A program made the position numbers and the translations under genes. Positions 34,206 to 44,216 of a stretch of DNA of 44,216 nucleotides are shown here, in pieces. This DNA comes from SAR86 cluster bacterium. GTDB taxonomy: Bacteria > Pseudomonadota > Gammaproteobacteria > Magnimaribacterales > D2472. The stretch spans positions 1 through 44,216 of the forward strand of contig JAQWXQ010000065.1 of the NCBI GenBank assembly GCA_029254395.1, written 5' to 3'. Under the pieces are notes generated by a model, which made no database searches, was not told the DNA's origin, and saw only the letters and a program-made list of their open reading frames with translations. Positions within the stretch are counted from its first letter, which is position 1. Each line of letters begins with the position of its first letter.

Positions 34206-35347
34206 TATTTATCTTTGAGATTTACAAGGGATTGAACAGATATTGCCTTATTTTTTCCAATAATACCAAGCTTTTCTGCTGTAGTTGCCTTTAGCCCTAT
34301 TTTTGATTCAGGGATACCTAAAATTTGACTGAGACTCTTGAGAATATTGTCTCGAAACGGATTAATTTTTGGTTGCTCACAAATAATAGTTGAGTCTATA
34401 TTGTAAATTTCCATACCAATTGATTCAATTTTATTTAGACAAAACTCAATTATTTTTTTACTATCAAGACCTTTATTATTGATATCTTGATCTGAGAAAA
34501 AAATACCTATATCCCCTAGCGCTGAAGCCCCTAAAATTGAGTCAGCAATTGAGTGAAGAAGCACATCACCATCAGAATGGGCAATAATACTATATTCACA
34601 AGGGACCTTAAAACCCCCTAGAGTTATACCATTACCCTCTTGGTATCTATGAACATCAAAGCCAGTTCCTGTTCTTGTATTAAATTTTGACAACAGCTTT
34701 AAGTCGTCTTTGTAGGTAATTTTTATATTTGAGCGAGAGCCAAGAATTCTACTTACATTAAAGCCACTATATTCTAAGGCAAATGACTCATCTGGAACAT
34801 TCACACCATCGGAAATGCACAATTGCAATGATTGTTTTAAATCATGAAAACTGCATACTTGCGGTGTTTGAGCTAAAAAATATTCATTTTTATCAACCGT
34901 TCCTAACTCTTTTGATCTAAGTGAGTCTGAAATTGGAATATACGGGAATGAACCAGAAGATTTGCTTTCCATTAAATTTTCCAATAATTTACTAATAATT
35001 GTGTAAGAAAAATTAGGCCTTGCAGCATCATGGACCAGAACGTAATCATAGCCATTTGCGCATTCATGATTCAAAGCATTATTAACAGATTCTGCTCTTG
35101 AAGAGCCTCCATTTATAAGTTGTATGGTTTTATTTTTATAAAAATTTTGATTTTTAATATACCTATCGCCTTCTGAAATAACAATTATAAGCTTATCAAT
35201 TAATTTTGATTTAAGCAGCTCATTAACAGTGTTTTCAATAACAGAAAGTGCATTCAATTGGGCATATTGTTTTGGTTTTTTTTCACCAAATCTATGGCCT
35301 ATTCCAGCAGCAGGAATAACTGCTAAGATTTTTTTAATTTTCATCAT
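34205..35347 (-). CDS. ispDF: fused bifunctional IspD-IspF (MEP cytidylyltransferase and MEcPP synthase)
   Basis: Two MEP-pathway enzymes in one chain. The IspD half (about 1-220) has VIPAAGIGHRFGEKKPKQY (CTP-binding loop), VLVHDAARPNFSY and a C-terminal KITYKDDLKLL. The IspF half (about 222-380) has GTGFDVHRYQEGNGITLGG and AHSDGDVLLHSIADSILGASALGDIGIFF with zinc ligands. The track start at 35362 is a TTG; I prefer the ATG pair at 35347/35344 (MMKIKKILAVIPAAG) behind AAAAAGG. It overlaps ftsB. Fused IspDF is known in alpha- and epsilonproteobacteria, while gammaproteobacteria usually keep two genes. Confidence 0.95.
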   Translation of the reverse strand: MMKIKKILAVIPAAGIGHRFGEKKPKQYAQLNALSVIENTVNELLKSKLIDKLIIVISEGDRYIKNQNFYKNKTIQLINGGSSRAESVNNALNHECANGYDYVLVHDAARPNFSYTIISKLLENLMESKSSGSFPYIPISDSLRSKELGTVDKNEYFLAQTPQVCSFHDLKQSLQLCISDGVNVPDESFALEYSGFNVSRILGSRSNIKITYKDDLKLLSKFNTRTGTGFDVHRYQEGNGITLGGFKVPCEYSIIAHSDGDVLLHSIADSILGASALGDIGIFFSDQDINNKGLDSKKIIEFCLNKIESIGMEIYNIDSTIICEQPKINPFRDNILKSLSQILGIPESKIGLKATTAEKLGIIGKNKAISVQSLVNLKDK

Positions 35348-35633
35348 CCTTTTTCTTTTCAAAGATTATGAACTCTTCATCTGGATAGCTTAAACCCAGT
35401 CTCTCTCTAGCAAAGTTTTCAACATGTTCATCGGAACTTTGCGCACTTTGAATTTCAAAAATTAAAATATCATTTTTTGACTTCAACTGATTATTTTTAA
35501 TATGTTGAATGTTGTTATTGCTCACAAGACTTTCTTTGTGTGTATAGCTATTATCACCAAAAAAAATTGAGTAGCCCAGACCAAAAGAAATGGATATTAA
35601 AAGGGCTATGATTAAGTTAATTGCCCTTATCAT
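35334..35633 (-). CDS. ftsB: cell division protein FtsB
   Basis: Small bitopic divisome protein that forms FtsQLB. One membrane helix (about 5-24, INLIIALLISISFGLGYSIFF), then a coiled-coil (LVSNNNIQHIKNNQLKSKNDILIFEIQ) and the conserved end VENFARERLGLSYPDEEFIIFE. 99 residues is normal. It lies between eno and ispD(F), as in other gammaproteobacteria; ATGA overlap with eno. Confidence 0.92.
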   Translation of the reverse strand: MIRAINLIIALLISISFGLGYSIFFGDNSYTHKESLVSNNNIQHIKNNQLKSKNDILIFEIQSAQSSDEHVENFARERLGLSYPDEEFIIFEKKKDDEN

Positions 35634-36907
35634 TCAGGAAAACTAAAATTATTATTTTCCTCTTCAATCCATAATATGCGATTATATTTTGCCACTCTAT
35701 CAGATCTGCAGGGAGCTCCAGTTTTAATTTGACCAGCACCAAGGCCAATTGCCAGATCAGAAATTGTTGTATCCTCTGTTTCACCTGAACGATGAGATAT
35801 TATCGATTTATAGTTGTTTGAATTTGCTAAATGTATTGTTTCTATGGTCTCTGTAATGGTACCTATTTGATTAAATTTTATTAAAATAGAATTTGCGAGG
35901 CCTTGTTCAATTCCAGTTTTGAAAATATTTTTGTTTGTTACAAAAAGGTCGTCTCCCACAAGTTGGCATTTATGGCCAATTTTATCAGTCAACTCTTTCC
36001 AGCCATCAAAATCGTTTTCATCCATACCATCCTCTATAGATATGATTGGATATTTTTCAACAAGCTCTTCTAAATAAGAAACAAACTCTGATGGTGAAAG
36101 GCTTCTATCTTCACCTTTAAGGTTATATTTTCTTCCATCAAAAAACTCACTTGATGCGCAGTCAAGTGCAAGAAATATATCTTTTCCTGGAACAAGGCCT
36201 GACTGCTTAATTGCATCTAATATTAAAGTCAAAGCCTCTTCGTTAGACTTAAGATTAGGAGCAAAACCACCCTCATCACCAACAGCTGTCGAAAGAGATT
36301 TATTCTTTAGGATGTTTTTTAGATTCCAATATATCTCACTTGACCATCTCATAGCTTCACTAAAATTTGAGGCATTAGACGGGATTATCATAAATTCTTG
36401 AATGTCTATATTATTATCAGCATGCTCACCACCATTAAGAATATTCAACATTGGCATAGGTAGACTCGACTCGACACTTAACCTAGTTATGTCAGAATAT
36501 ACGTCACGAAAATGCTTGTGCAGTGGAATATTTTTTTTCTTTGCAGCGACATGGGAAATAGCTAATGAAACAGCAAGAATAGCATTTGCTCCAATGTTTG
36601 ATTTATCATCCGTGCCATCTAAGTCAATTAGCTTATGATCTATGAGTTTTTGATCTTGAGGGTTTAGATTTTTTAGAAGAGGGTTTATAAAATTATTAAT
36701 ATTATTTACAGCCTTGGTAACCCCTTTTCCCATAAAGGCACTACCACCATCTCTTAGCTCTAGAGCTTCTTTGGTCCCAGTGGATGCTCCACTAGGAACA
36801 ATAGCGCTTGCCTCTATTCCACAACTAAGTATTACTTTGCATGATACTGTTGGGAGGCCCCTAGAATCTAAGACTTGAATAGCTTTTATAGAATTAATCG
36901 TGCTCAT
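35630..36907 (-). CDS. eno: enolase
   Basis: Glycolytic 2-phosphoglycerate dehydratase and, in many bacteria, a degradosome part. Conserved ILDSRG-type start (AIQVLDSRGLPTVSC), PSGASTGTKEALELRDG, the metal sites in IFLALDCASSEF, ISIEDGMDENDFDGW and LVGDDLFVTN, and the signature ILIKFNQIGTITETIE with SHRSGETEDTTISDLAIG. 425 residues is normal. Confidence 0.97.
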   Translation of the reverse strand: MSTINSIKAIQVLDSRGLPTVSCKVILSCGIEASAIVPSGASTGTKEALELRDGGSAFMGKGVTKAVNNINNFINPLLKNLNPQDQKLIDHKLIDLDGTDDKSNIGANAILAVSLAISHVAAKKKNIPLHKHFRDVYSDITRLSVESSLPMPMLNILNGGEHADNNIDIQEFMIIPSNASNFSEAMRWSSEIYWNLKNILKNKSLSTAVGDEGGFAPNLKSNEEALTLILDAIKQSGLVPGKDIFLALDCASSEFFDGRKYNLKGEDRSLSPSEFVSYLEELVEKYPIISIEDGMDENDFDGWKELTDKIGHKCQLVGDDLFVTNKNIFKTGIEQGLANSILIKFNQIGTITETIETIHLANSNNYKSIISHRSGETEDTTISDLAIGLGAGQIKTGAPCRSDRVAKYNRILWIEEENNNFSFPE

Positions 36908-36912
36908 AATTA

Positions 36913-37751
36913 CTATTTAAGATTTAGATTTTCTTGATCTTTTATAAAAACATCAAGGTCCTTAATTTGCTTTAAAAAAGGTTCTATCATATCTAATTTT
37001 AATGCACACGGGCCGTCACATTTAGCATTATCTGGATCAGGATGTGCTTCCAGAAATAGCCCAGCTATACCTTGCGATATACCAGCTTTTGCAAGGCTCA
37101 AAAGATATTCACGCCTTCCACCAGCAGCATTTCCCAGACCACCAGGAAGCTGCAATGAATGTGTGACATCAAAAAAAACAGGTTTATCGAGATTTTTAAG
37201 AATTTGGAAATTCAAAGTGTCTACAATTAAATTATTATATCCAAATGAATTTCCTCTTTCACATAATGTAATTTTATTATTACCAGCTGACGCACATTTT
37301 TCTATTATGTTTTTCATCTCTGGAGCAGATAAGAACTGCGGCTTCTTGAATTGTATAATTGAATTAGTTTTAGCTGCAGCAGAAACTAGATCCGTTTGCC
37401 GAGCTAGGAAGGCTGGTATTTGTACTATCTCGCAAATTTCGCTTACTGGAGTAGCTTGATCAGGCTCGTGGATATCAGTAATAACAGGAATATCAAAGGT
37501 TTCCTTCACTTCTTGAAGTATTTTTAAGCCCTCGTCCATTCCGGGGCCTCTAAAAGAGTTTATCGAGCTTCTATTTGCCTTATCAAAAGATGCTTTAAAG
37601 ATATAGTTTATTTGCATTGATTCAGATACTTTTGCAAATTTTTCAGCGATTTTCATCGCAAGATCCCTGGATTCAAGAACATTCATTCCACCCATTAAGG
37701 TTAAATTTCCTTCATTTGATATTTCAAAATTTCTTAGTTTTAAATTATTCA

Positions 37752-37752
<1 letters not shown>
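36913..37752 (-). CDS. kdsA: 3-deoxy-D-manno-octulosonate 8-phosphate synthase
   Basis: Condenses PEP and arabinose 5-phosphate to Kdo8P for lipopolysaccharide core, which implies a Gram-negative outer membrane. Family motifs: [71 protein letters not shown] and [11 protein letters not shown]. 279 residues is normal. Its start shares the TAATG junction with pyrG. Confidence 0.97.
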
Positions 37753-39380
<1,628 letters not shown>

Positions 39381-39452
39381 TTATCTCAGTTATGATGGGA
39401 TAAAAGAATAACAGATAACAATAGATAGTTAAATGGAAATAATAAAATACGG

Positions 39453-40508
39453 TTAATTATGGTATGTTTTTTTTACTCTAGATTTTATTCTTATCATTAG
39501 ATCATAAGATATTAAATCGTTAGGTATTGTAATGTTATTAATGCTTGATTCTGGTGAAAAAATTTCACAATAATCTCCAATTTTGCAATTTGTATGATCA
39601 GAAATATCTACCGTTGTAAGATCCATACTTACCTTACCAAATATTTTTGCTTTCTTTCCATTTACAAGAACTGAAGTTCCATCTTTTATATTTTGTGCTA
39701 AGCCATCTGCATAACCAATGTAAACAGTAGCAACGGTCATATCACAAATAGCTGTTGCTCTTCCATCATAACCTACAGAATCACCCTCCTTGATCTTCCT
39801 AATATTTACTATCGGTGATCTCAAGGTCATTGCTGTTTTAAGTTCATGCGTCCCAATATATCCTCCAAAAATACCTATTCCACATCTAACCCAATCATAT
39901 GAGTGATCTGGATAGTTAAATACACAACCTGTATTTGCTATGCTCTTAGAAACTTCTCCAGAAAGTTGATTAAAAACATTGTTAAATCTGGCAAATTGTT
40001 CATTATTACTTTTATTTTTTGGGTTATTAGAAGCAGCTAAATGAGACATAAGGACTATTTTTTTATCTTTTAAATGCTCATTATAAATTTGCAAAAATTC
40101 TTCTTCTTCGAAACCAAGCCTGTTCATTCCAGTATTGATCTTAAACCAAAGATTTTTGTAAAAATTATTTTTTTTGATTAACTCAAATTGCTCTTTATTA
40201 TGAATTACCAGATCGAGATTATGCTTTATTGCAATTTCTAAATCGTCTTCAGAATAGACTCCTGTCATTAAAAGTATTTTTTTATTAGACCTCTCTCTTA
40301 TTCTTATTGCTTCGCCTATTCGAACTGTCCCATACCCATCTACAAAGCAATCTATATGTTTCAATAAATTTTCCATGATGTGGCCATATGCATCAGATTT
40401 TATGACTGCCATAAAATTACTTTTATTTGGTATAAGGGCTTTAAGGTATTTAATGTTCTCTTGAACTATAGATGGATCAATTACTAGCTCAGATCTAAGT
40501 GATGTCAT
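39453..40508 (-). CDS. alr: alanine racemase
   Basis: PLP enzyme that makes D-alanine for peptidoglycan. The PLP lysine is in FMAVIKSDAYGHI (about residue 38). The catalytic Tyr of the C-terminal domain is in SVGYDGRATA; KINTGMNRLGF and WVRCGIGIFGGY are conserved. 351 residues is normal. It overlaps dnaB by 4 nt; dnaB-alr is a common gammaproteobacterial pair. Confidence 0.96.
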   Translation of the reverse strand: MTSLRSELVIDPSIVQENIKYLKALIPNKSNFMAVIKSDAYGHIMENLLKHIDCFVDGYGTVRIGEAIRIRERSNKKILLMTGVYSEDDLEIAIKHNLDLVIHNKEQFELIKKNNFYKNLWFKINTGMNRLGFEEEEFLQIYNEHLKDKKIVLMSHLAASNNPKNKSNNEQFARFNNVFNQLSGEVSKSIANTGCVFNYPDHSYDWVRCGIGIFGGYIGTHELKTAMTLRSPIVNIRKIKEGDSVGYDGRATAICDMTVATVYIGYADGLAQNIKDGTSVLVNGKKAKIFGKVSMDLTTVDISDHTNCKIGDYCEIFSPESSINNITIPNDLISYDLMIRIKSRVKKTYHN

Positions 40509-41872
40509 TCAAATGAATCATAAAAACCATCATTAGAAAAATTCTCAAATCTTGTGTATTCTTTTAAGAATGTCAAATGAACCGTTCCGATTGGGCCATT
40601 CCTTTGTTTGCCTATGATGATTTCAGCTTTATTGCCTTGCTCTGAGTCCTCATTGTAAACCTCATCTCTATAGATAAACAATATTACATCAGCATCCTGC
40701 TCAATCGCACCAGAGTCTCTTAAGTCAGCCATTATTGGCCTTTTGTTTGGGCGCTGCTCAACAGCACGATTTAACTGAGAGAGTGCAATAACAGGAACAT
40801 TGAGTTCTTTGGCGAGAGACTTTAAAGCTCTTGAGATCTCTGATATTTGATTAACACGATTCTCGGCAGACGTTGGAAGCTGCATCAACTGAAGATAGTC
40901 AACAACTATTAATGACAACCCTCCTTCAGATCTAGCAAGTCTTCTAGCTTTTGCTCTTAGCTCCATTGGGCTTAGCAATGAGCTATCATCAATCCATAAA
41001 GGTAAATTTTTTAACCTCTCTCCTTCTTGCAAGAGTATTTTAAGCTGATCATCGCGTAACATACCTGACCTAACATTTTGTTGGTCAAGCTTGCACATAC
41101 CAGATAACATCCTGGTTGTTAGAGATTCGCCTGGCATTTCTAAACTAAAAATAAGGACAGCACCATCTGAATCATCATTAACTAAAACATTTTCTGCAAT
41201 ATTCATAGCAAACGATGTTTTACCCATACTTGGTCTACCGGCAACAATGATTAGGTCTCCATCTTGTATGCCTTGGAGCTTTTTATCAAGATCTTTAAAC
41301 CCTGAAGAAGAGCCTATAAGTCCACCCTTTTTATTAGAAAGCTCATGCAGTCTATCCATGGTCGATGGAATAAGCTCTTTCATAGATTGCAAAGAAGAAT
41401 CATTTTGGCTTGTCTCATCATTGAGCGCAAATATTAATCTTTCCGCATGATCTAATAGCGCTTCTCCATTTTGACCTTGTGGATTGTTAATGAGTTCAGT
41501 AATTTCTGAATTTGCATGCATCAATTTTCTAGAAATTGATCGTTGTCTAATTATCTCTGCATATGCTTCGAGGTTTGCAGCTGAAGGTGTGGATGTTGCT
41601 AATTCTATTAGGTAGTTTTTACCACCTACTCTATTTAAGTTATTACTATTATCAAGTTTCTCTGAAACAGTTAATGGATCTAAAGGTTTGTTTTCATTAA
41701 CAAGCTCAGCCATGGATTCAAATATGATTTGATGATCCTTACCCTGGAAATCAACTTCAGTTATAACTTGTATTACGGTGTCGAACCTATGAGTTTCAAG
41801 CATTAGGCCGCCAAGAACTGCTCTTTCAGCCTCTCTAGCTTGATTGTTTTGATCTATTGGTGTCTCTGTCAT
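40505..41872 (-). CDS. dnaB: replicative DNA helicase DnaB
   Basis: Hexameric helicase that drives the replication fork. The N-terminal domain (about 10-115, AREAERAVLGGLMLETHRFDTV) is followed by the RecA-like motor with Walker A AGRPSMGKTSFAMN, Walker B LIVVDYLQLM, and RPIMADLRDSGAIEQDADVILFIYRDE. No intein or other insertion is visible. 455 residues is normal. Confidence 0.97.
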   Translation of the reverse strand: MTETPIDQNNQAREAERAVLGGLMLETHRFDTVIQVITEVDFQGKDHQIIFESMAELVNENKPLDPLTVSEKLDNSNNLNRVGGKNYLIELATSTPSAANLEAYAEIIRQRSISRKLMHANSEITELINNPQGQNGEALLDHAERLIFALNDETSQNDSSLQSMKELIPSTMDRLHELSNKKGGLIGSSSGFKDLDKKLQGIQDGDLIIVAGRPSMGKTSFAMNIAENVLVNDDSDGAVLIFSLEMPGESLTTRMLSGMCKLDQQNVRSGMLRDDQLKILLQEGERLKNLPLWIDDSSLLSPMELRAKARRLARSEGGLSLIVVDYLQLMQLPTSAENRVNQISEISRALKSLAKELNVPVIALSQLNRAVEQRPNKRPIMADLRDSGAIEQDADVILFIYRDEVYNEDSEQGNKAEIIIGKQRNGPIGTVHLTFLKEYTRFENFSNDGFYDSFE

Positions 41873-41910
41873 AAGAATATGATTTTTACATCATATTTTA
41901 AAATAAACAA

Positions 41911-42357
41911 CTATTCAGCTAATACTTTAACCACTACGTTTGCAGAAACCTCTGGATGAACGCTTATTGTAATATTATGATCGCCTTGTTCTTTAATGGG
42001 TCCATCAGGAAGTTGCACTTCACTTTTATCTATTTCAACACCGTTATTTGTGAAAGCCTCAGCTATTTCTCTAGTACCAACCGAGCCGTATAATGCTCCC
42101 TCTTCCGTTACCGGAACAAGTATTTCACAAGAAGAGCCTTCAATAGATTCTGATCTAGCCGTTGCTTGTGTAAGTTGATCGGCTGAAGCTGCTGCTAATT
42201 CTTCTTTTTTGGATTCTACTTCTTCGATATTCCTATCACTTGCAAATGCAGCTTTTTTTTGCGGTATTAAGAAATTTCTTGCATAGCCTGAGTTTACCTC
42301 AACTATATCTCCTATCTCGCCAAGTCTTTGAATTTTATCTAATAGTATTATTTTCAT
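41911..42357 (-). CDS. rplI: ribosomal protein bL9
   Basis: Large-subunit protein at the base of the L1 stalk. The N-terminal MKIILLDKIQRLGEIGDIVEVNSGYARNFLIPQKKA is the L9 signature; a helical linker and a C-terminal domain (TEEGALYGSVGTREIAEAF) follow. 148 residues is normal. It is in the rpsF-rpsR-rplI-dnaB order. Confidence 0.97.
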   Translation of the reverse strand: MKIILLDKIQRLGEIGDIVEVNSGYARNFLIPQKKAAFASDRNIEEVESKKEELAAASADQLTQATARSESIEGSSCEILVPVTEEGALYGSVGTREIAEAFTNNGVEIDKSEVQLPDGPIKEQGDHNITISVHPEVSANVVVKVLAE

Positions 42358-42366
42358 TATATTCTC

Positions 42367-42561
42367 TTATTGATGCATATCAGTGTAAGGCAAGAGAGCC
42401 AAAAATCTAGCTATCTTAACGGATTTAGTAACCTTTCTTTGGTTAGAAGCTGTAATTCCTGTAACCCTTGCTGGCATTATTTTTCCAGTTTCAGTTATGA
42501 ACTGTTTAAGTAGGTCAGTATTTTTATAATCGAATTTTTTTGGTAGATCAAATTTACTCAT
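42367..42561 (-). CDS. rpsR: ribosomal protein bS18, short N-terminus
   Basis: Small-subunit platform protein that pairs with S6. The core [56 protein letters not shown] is conserved. It is 64 residues against 75 in E. coli: the basic, Cys-containing start (RYFRRRKFCRF in E. coli) is reduced to MSKFDLP. The ATG overlaps the rpsF stop (TAATG), and the track gives no longer frame from any usual start codon, so the short form appears real. Confidence 0.95.
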   Translation of the reverse strand: MSKFDLPKKFDYKNTDLLKQFITETGKIMPARVTGITASNQRKVTKSVKIARFLALLPYTDMHQ

Positions 42562-42956
42562 TACTTTACTCCTCTATTTGTTTTTTCAGCAGAATCCTTT
42601 CTTTGAGATGTCTCATTAATATCTGATCTTTTATTTTTAGACTCAACCATCAGAACTGATTCTTCCTCAGAATGATTGCTAACAACTAAAATGATATGAC
42701 GAATAATTGATTCGTTATATTTAATTTTTGTTTCTATTTCTATCAGTTTACTTGGATCACCCTCAAGATTCATTAATAAATAATGACCCTTGTTATGGTT
42801 ATTGATGGAGTATGCAAGTTGACGTCTACCAATATCTTCAAGCTTAGTAACTTTGAAAGAATTTTCAGATAAAAGTTGATTGAACTCGTTTTTGAAATCT
42901 TCTACTTTAGATGATAGATTTGGATTTAATATCAGGACAGCTTCGTATTTTTTCAT
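42561..42956 (-). CDS. rpsF: ribosomal protein bS6
   Basis: Small-subunit protein that forms a dimer with S18. The start [25 protein letters not shown], then [28 protein letters not shown] and [13 protein letters not shown] are typical. The acidic C-terminal tail of E. coli is replaced by a Ser/Lys/Arg-rich one. 131 residues is normal. A hairpin in its leader could hide the Shine-Dalgarno. Confidence 0.96.
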   Translation of the reverse strand: MKKYEAVLILNPNLSSKVEDFKNEFNQLLSENSFKVTKLEDIGRRQLAYSINNHNKGHYLLMNLEGDPSKLIEIETKIKYNESIIRHIILVVSNHSEEESVLMVESKNKRSDINETSQRKDSAEKTNRGVK

Positions 42957-42960
42957 AATA

Positions 42961-43008
42961 TTCCCTTTGGTTAAAGATTTAAACTTTAATTAGCTTAAAC
43001 CAAGGAAG
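42961..43008 (-). promoter_or_regulatory. candidate rpsF leader hairpin over the ribosome binding site
   Basis: In the gap between ftsA and rpsF the transcript can pair TTCCTTGGTTTAAG with TTTAACCAAAGGGAA (three paired blocks, one mismatch and a small bulge). The second strand contains the AAAGGG Shine-Dalgarno, 6 nt before the rpsF ATG. It resembles in position the S6:S18 autoregulatory leaders known in bacteria, but I do not see the CCG bulge of that motif. This was folded by eye only. Confidence 0.4.
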
Positions 43009-43037
43009 ATGCATTTTAATAGAATTAATTTTTAGAA

Positions 43038-44216
43038 TCAATACTCGCTTTTAACTATTTTTAATAGCTTAGACCATAGGGTTTGATTGCTTTCTGCAAC
43101 TAAATCCGAAGTTAGCTGATTATGGCCATGCTCCACAAGTCCAATAGAGGTTGAATATATTGGATTTTGCAAAACCCTTTCCATACCAACAAAATTATTA
43201 GGCACACCAAGCCTTACGCTTGTTTGAAAGATTGATTCGGCAAGCTCAACAACTCCTTCAATTTTGGAAGTTCCGCCAGTAAATACAATGCCCGCCGGTA
43301 TCTTGTCATCGAAACCATTTCTAGATATTTCAGCTTTAATTAATTCAAACAGCTCTACATAACGTGGTTCTATTATTTCTGCAAGAGATCTTCTTGAAAG
43401 TTCTCGTGGTGGCCTTCCACCAACACCTGGAACTTCTATGCTTTCGTCATCATTGGTAAATTCAGCAACAGAGCATCCGTGTTTTTGTTTTATCTCCTCT
43501 GCTTGCGGTGTAGGAGTTCTTAATGCTTGAGCAATGTCGCTTGTAACTTGATCGCCAGCAATGGGAATGACTCCTGTATGAACAATAGAGCCAGCATTGA
43601 ATATAGCAATATCGGTGGTTCCACCACCAATATCAACCAAACATACACCAAGATCTTTTTCATCATCAGATAAAATAGAATATGAGCTAGCCAATTGCTC
43701 CAATACGAACCCATCTACTGATAATCCACAATTTTTGACACATTTTTCAATATTTCTTAATGCGCTATTTGAGCAAGTCACGAGATGCACTCTAGCCTCT
43801 AGTCTTACTCCAGACATTCCAAGCGGCTCTTTAATGCCGTCTTGATCATCTATTACATATTCTTGTGGTAAAACATGCAGTACTTCTTGATCTGAAGGAA
43901 TTGAGACAGATGATGCAGATTCAATAACTTTTTCAATATCGAATGGTTTGACTTCTTTATCTTTAATGCCAACTATGCCCTGAGAGTTAATACTTTTTAT
44001 ATGACTTCCAGCCACTCCAACATATATTGATTTTATCTTATCTTCTTGTATTGATTGCGCTTGTTCAACAGCTTTTTTTATTGCATCAGTTGTAGCTTCT
44101 ATATTAACAACTACTCCTTTCTTGAGACCGCTCGATGGATAAGATCCAAGTGAAATAATTTCTAGTTGGCCATTTTCATCTCTAGTGCCAACAATACAAA
44201 CAACTTTTGATGTCCC
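43038..44216 (-). CDS. ftsA: cell division protein FtsA, N-terminus cut by the window edge
   Basis: Actin-like membrane anchor for the FtsZ ring. The track begins at 44015, but the frame is open to the window edge and reads GTSKVVCIVGTRDENGQLEIISLGSYPSSGLKKGVVVNIEA, matching the FtsA N-terminus after the first ten or so residues. SHIKSINSQGIVGI lies in the 1C region, CLVDIGGGTTDIAIF is the ATPase phosphate loop, and the end QTLWSKLLKIVKSEY is the amphipathic membrane helix, so the C-terminus is complete. ftsZ normally follows ftsA directly; here rpsF follows after 81 nt. Confidence 0.96.
   Translation of the reverse strand, partial: GTSKVVCIVGTRDENGQLEIISLGSYPSSGLKKGVVVNIEATTDAIKKAVEQAQSIQEDKIKSIYVGVAGSHIKSINSQGIVGIKDKEVKPFDIEKVIESASSVSIPSDQEVLHVLPQEYVIDDQDGIKEPLGMSGVRLEARVHLVTCSNSALRNIEKCVKNCGLSVDGFVLEQLASSYSILSDDEKDLGVCLVDIGGGTTDIAIFNAGSIVHTGVIPIAGDQVTSDIAQALRTPTPQAEEIKQKHGCSVAEFTNDDESIEVPGVGGRPPRELSRRSLAEIIEPRYVELFELIKAEISRNGFDDKIPAGIVFTGGTSKIEGVVELAESIFQTSVRLGVPNNFVGMERVLQNPIYSTSIGLVEHGHNQLTSDLVAESNQTLWSKLLKIVKSEY

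Noticed and set aside
41091-41450. 119-residue plus-strand ORF inside dnaB
   Set aside because: It is long for a shadow, but it covers the conserved Walker region of dnaB antisense and shows no domain features or ribosome site.
41875-41896. ATATGAT/ATCATAT palindrome between dnaB and rplI
   Set aside because: Short, AT-only, and not followed by a U-tract; no support for a terminator or operator.
43520-43714. 64-residue minus-strand ORF within ftsA
   Set aside because: It is an alternative frame of ftsA; the FtsA frame is conserved over the entire stretch.

Overview
The window is a gene-dense, AT-rich stretch of a bacterial chromosome with 53 protein genes or gene parts that can be named (one frameshifted, one cut by the window edge), a possible fragment of one more, and one tRNA. 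Nothing longer than about 140 bases lacks a gene. Gene content and order (isc-ndk-rlmN-rodZ-ispG-hisS-yfgM-bamB-der, dapA-bamC-purC, aspS-yebC-...-ybgC-tolQRAB-pal-cpoB-tRNA-Lys, pyrG-kdsA-eno-ftsB-ispDF-surE-pcm, rpsF-rpsR-rplI-dnaB-alr) are those of Gammaproteobacteria. The low GC, minimal spacers, very short leaders and many missing syntenic genes suggest a streamlined marine lineage such as SAR86. That placement is inference, not a database result.

Almost everything is on the minus strand; only bcp, bepA, proS and fdxA are on the plus strand. Read in transcription order from the right edge: ftsA (cut by the edge), rpsF-rpsR-rplI, dnaB-alr, then a tightly overlapping run pyrG-kdsA-eno-ftsB-ispDF-surE-pcm-DUF368, recA with a LexA box, a thiolase, a stomatin/NfeD pair, FmdB zinc ribbon-aspS-yebC, a PD-(D/E)XK nuclease-like gene, ybgC-tolQ-tolR-tolA-tolB-pal-cpoB, tRNA-Lys, a nucleotide-translocase-like permease, a PerM-like permease, dapA-bamC-purC, iscRSUA-fdx-iscX, ndk (frameshifted), rlmN-rodZ-ispG-hisS-yfgM-bamB-der, and sdhC-sdhD at the left edge.

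The genes cover Fe-S assembly and its clients (ispG, rlmN, ferredoxins, succinate dehydrogenase), outer-membrane building (bamB, bamC, bepA, tol-pal), isoprenoid and envelope precursor supply (ispG, ispDF, DUF368, kdsA, alr), translation, and DNA replication/repair (dnaB, recA, the nuclease).

Most worth a second look: a 141-residue Hjc-like PD-(D/E)XK protein sits exactly where ruvC-ruvA-ruvB stand in many gammaproteobacteria. Other points are a 2-nt frameshift in ndk; a near-perfect IscR type 1 operator running into the purC stop codon, with a predicted leaderless iscR; a prolyl-tRNA synthetase without its editing insertion; an isc operon without hscBA; ftsA not followed by ftsZ; and convergent gene pairs whose stop codons overlap or abut.
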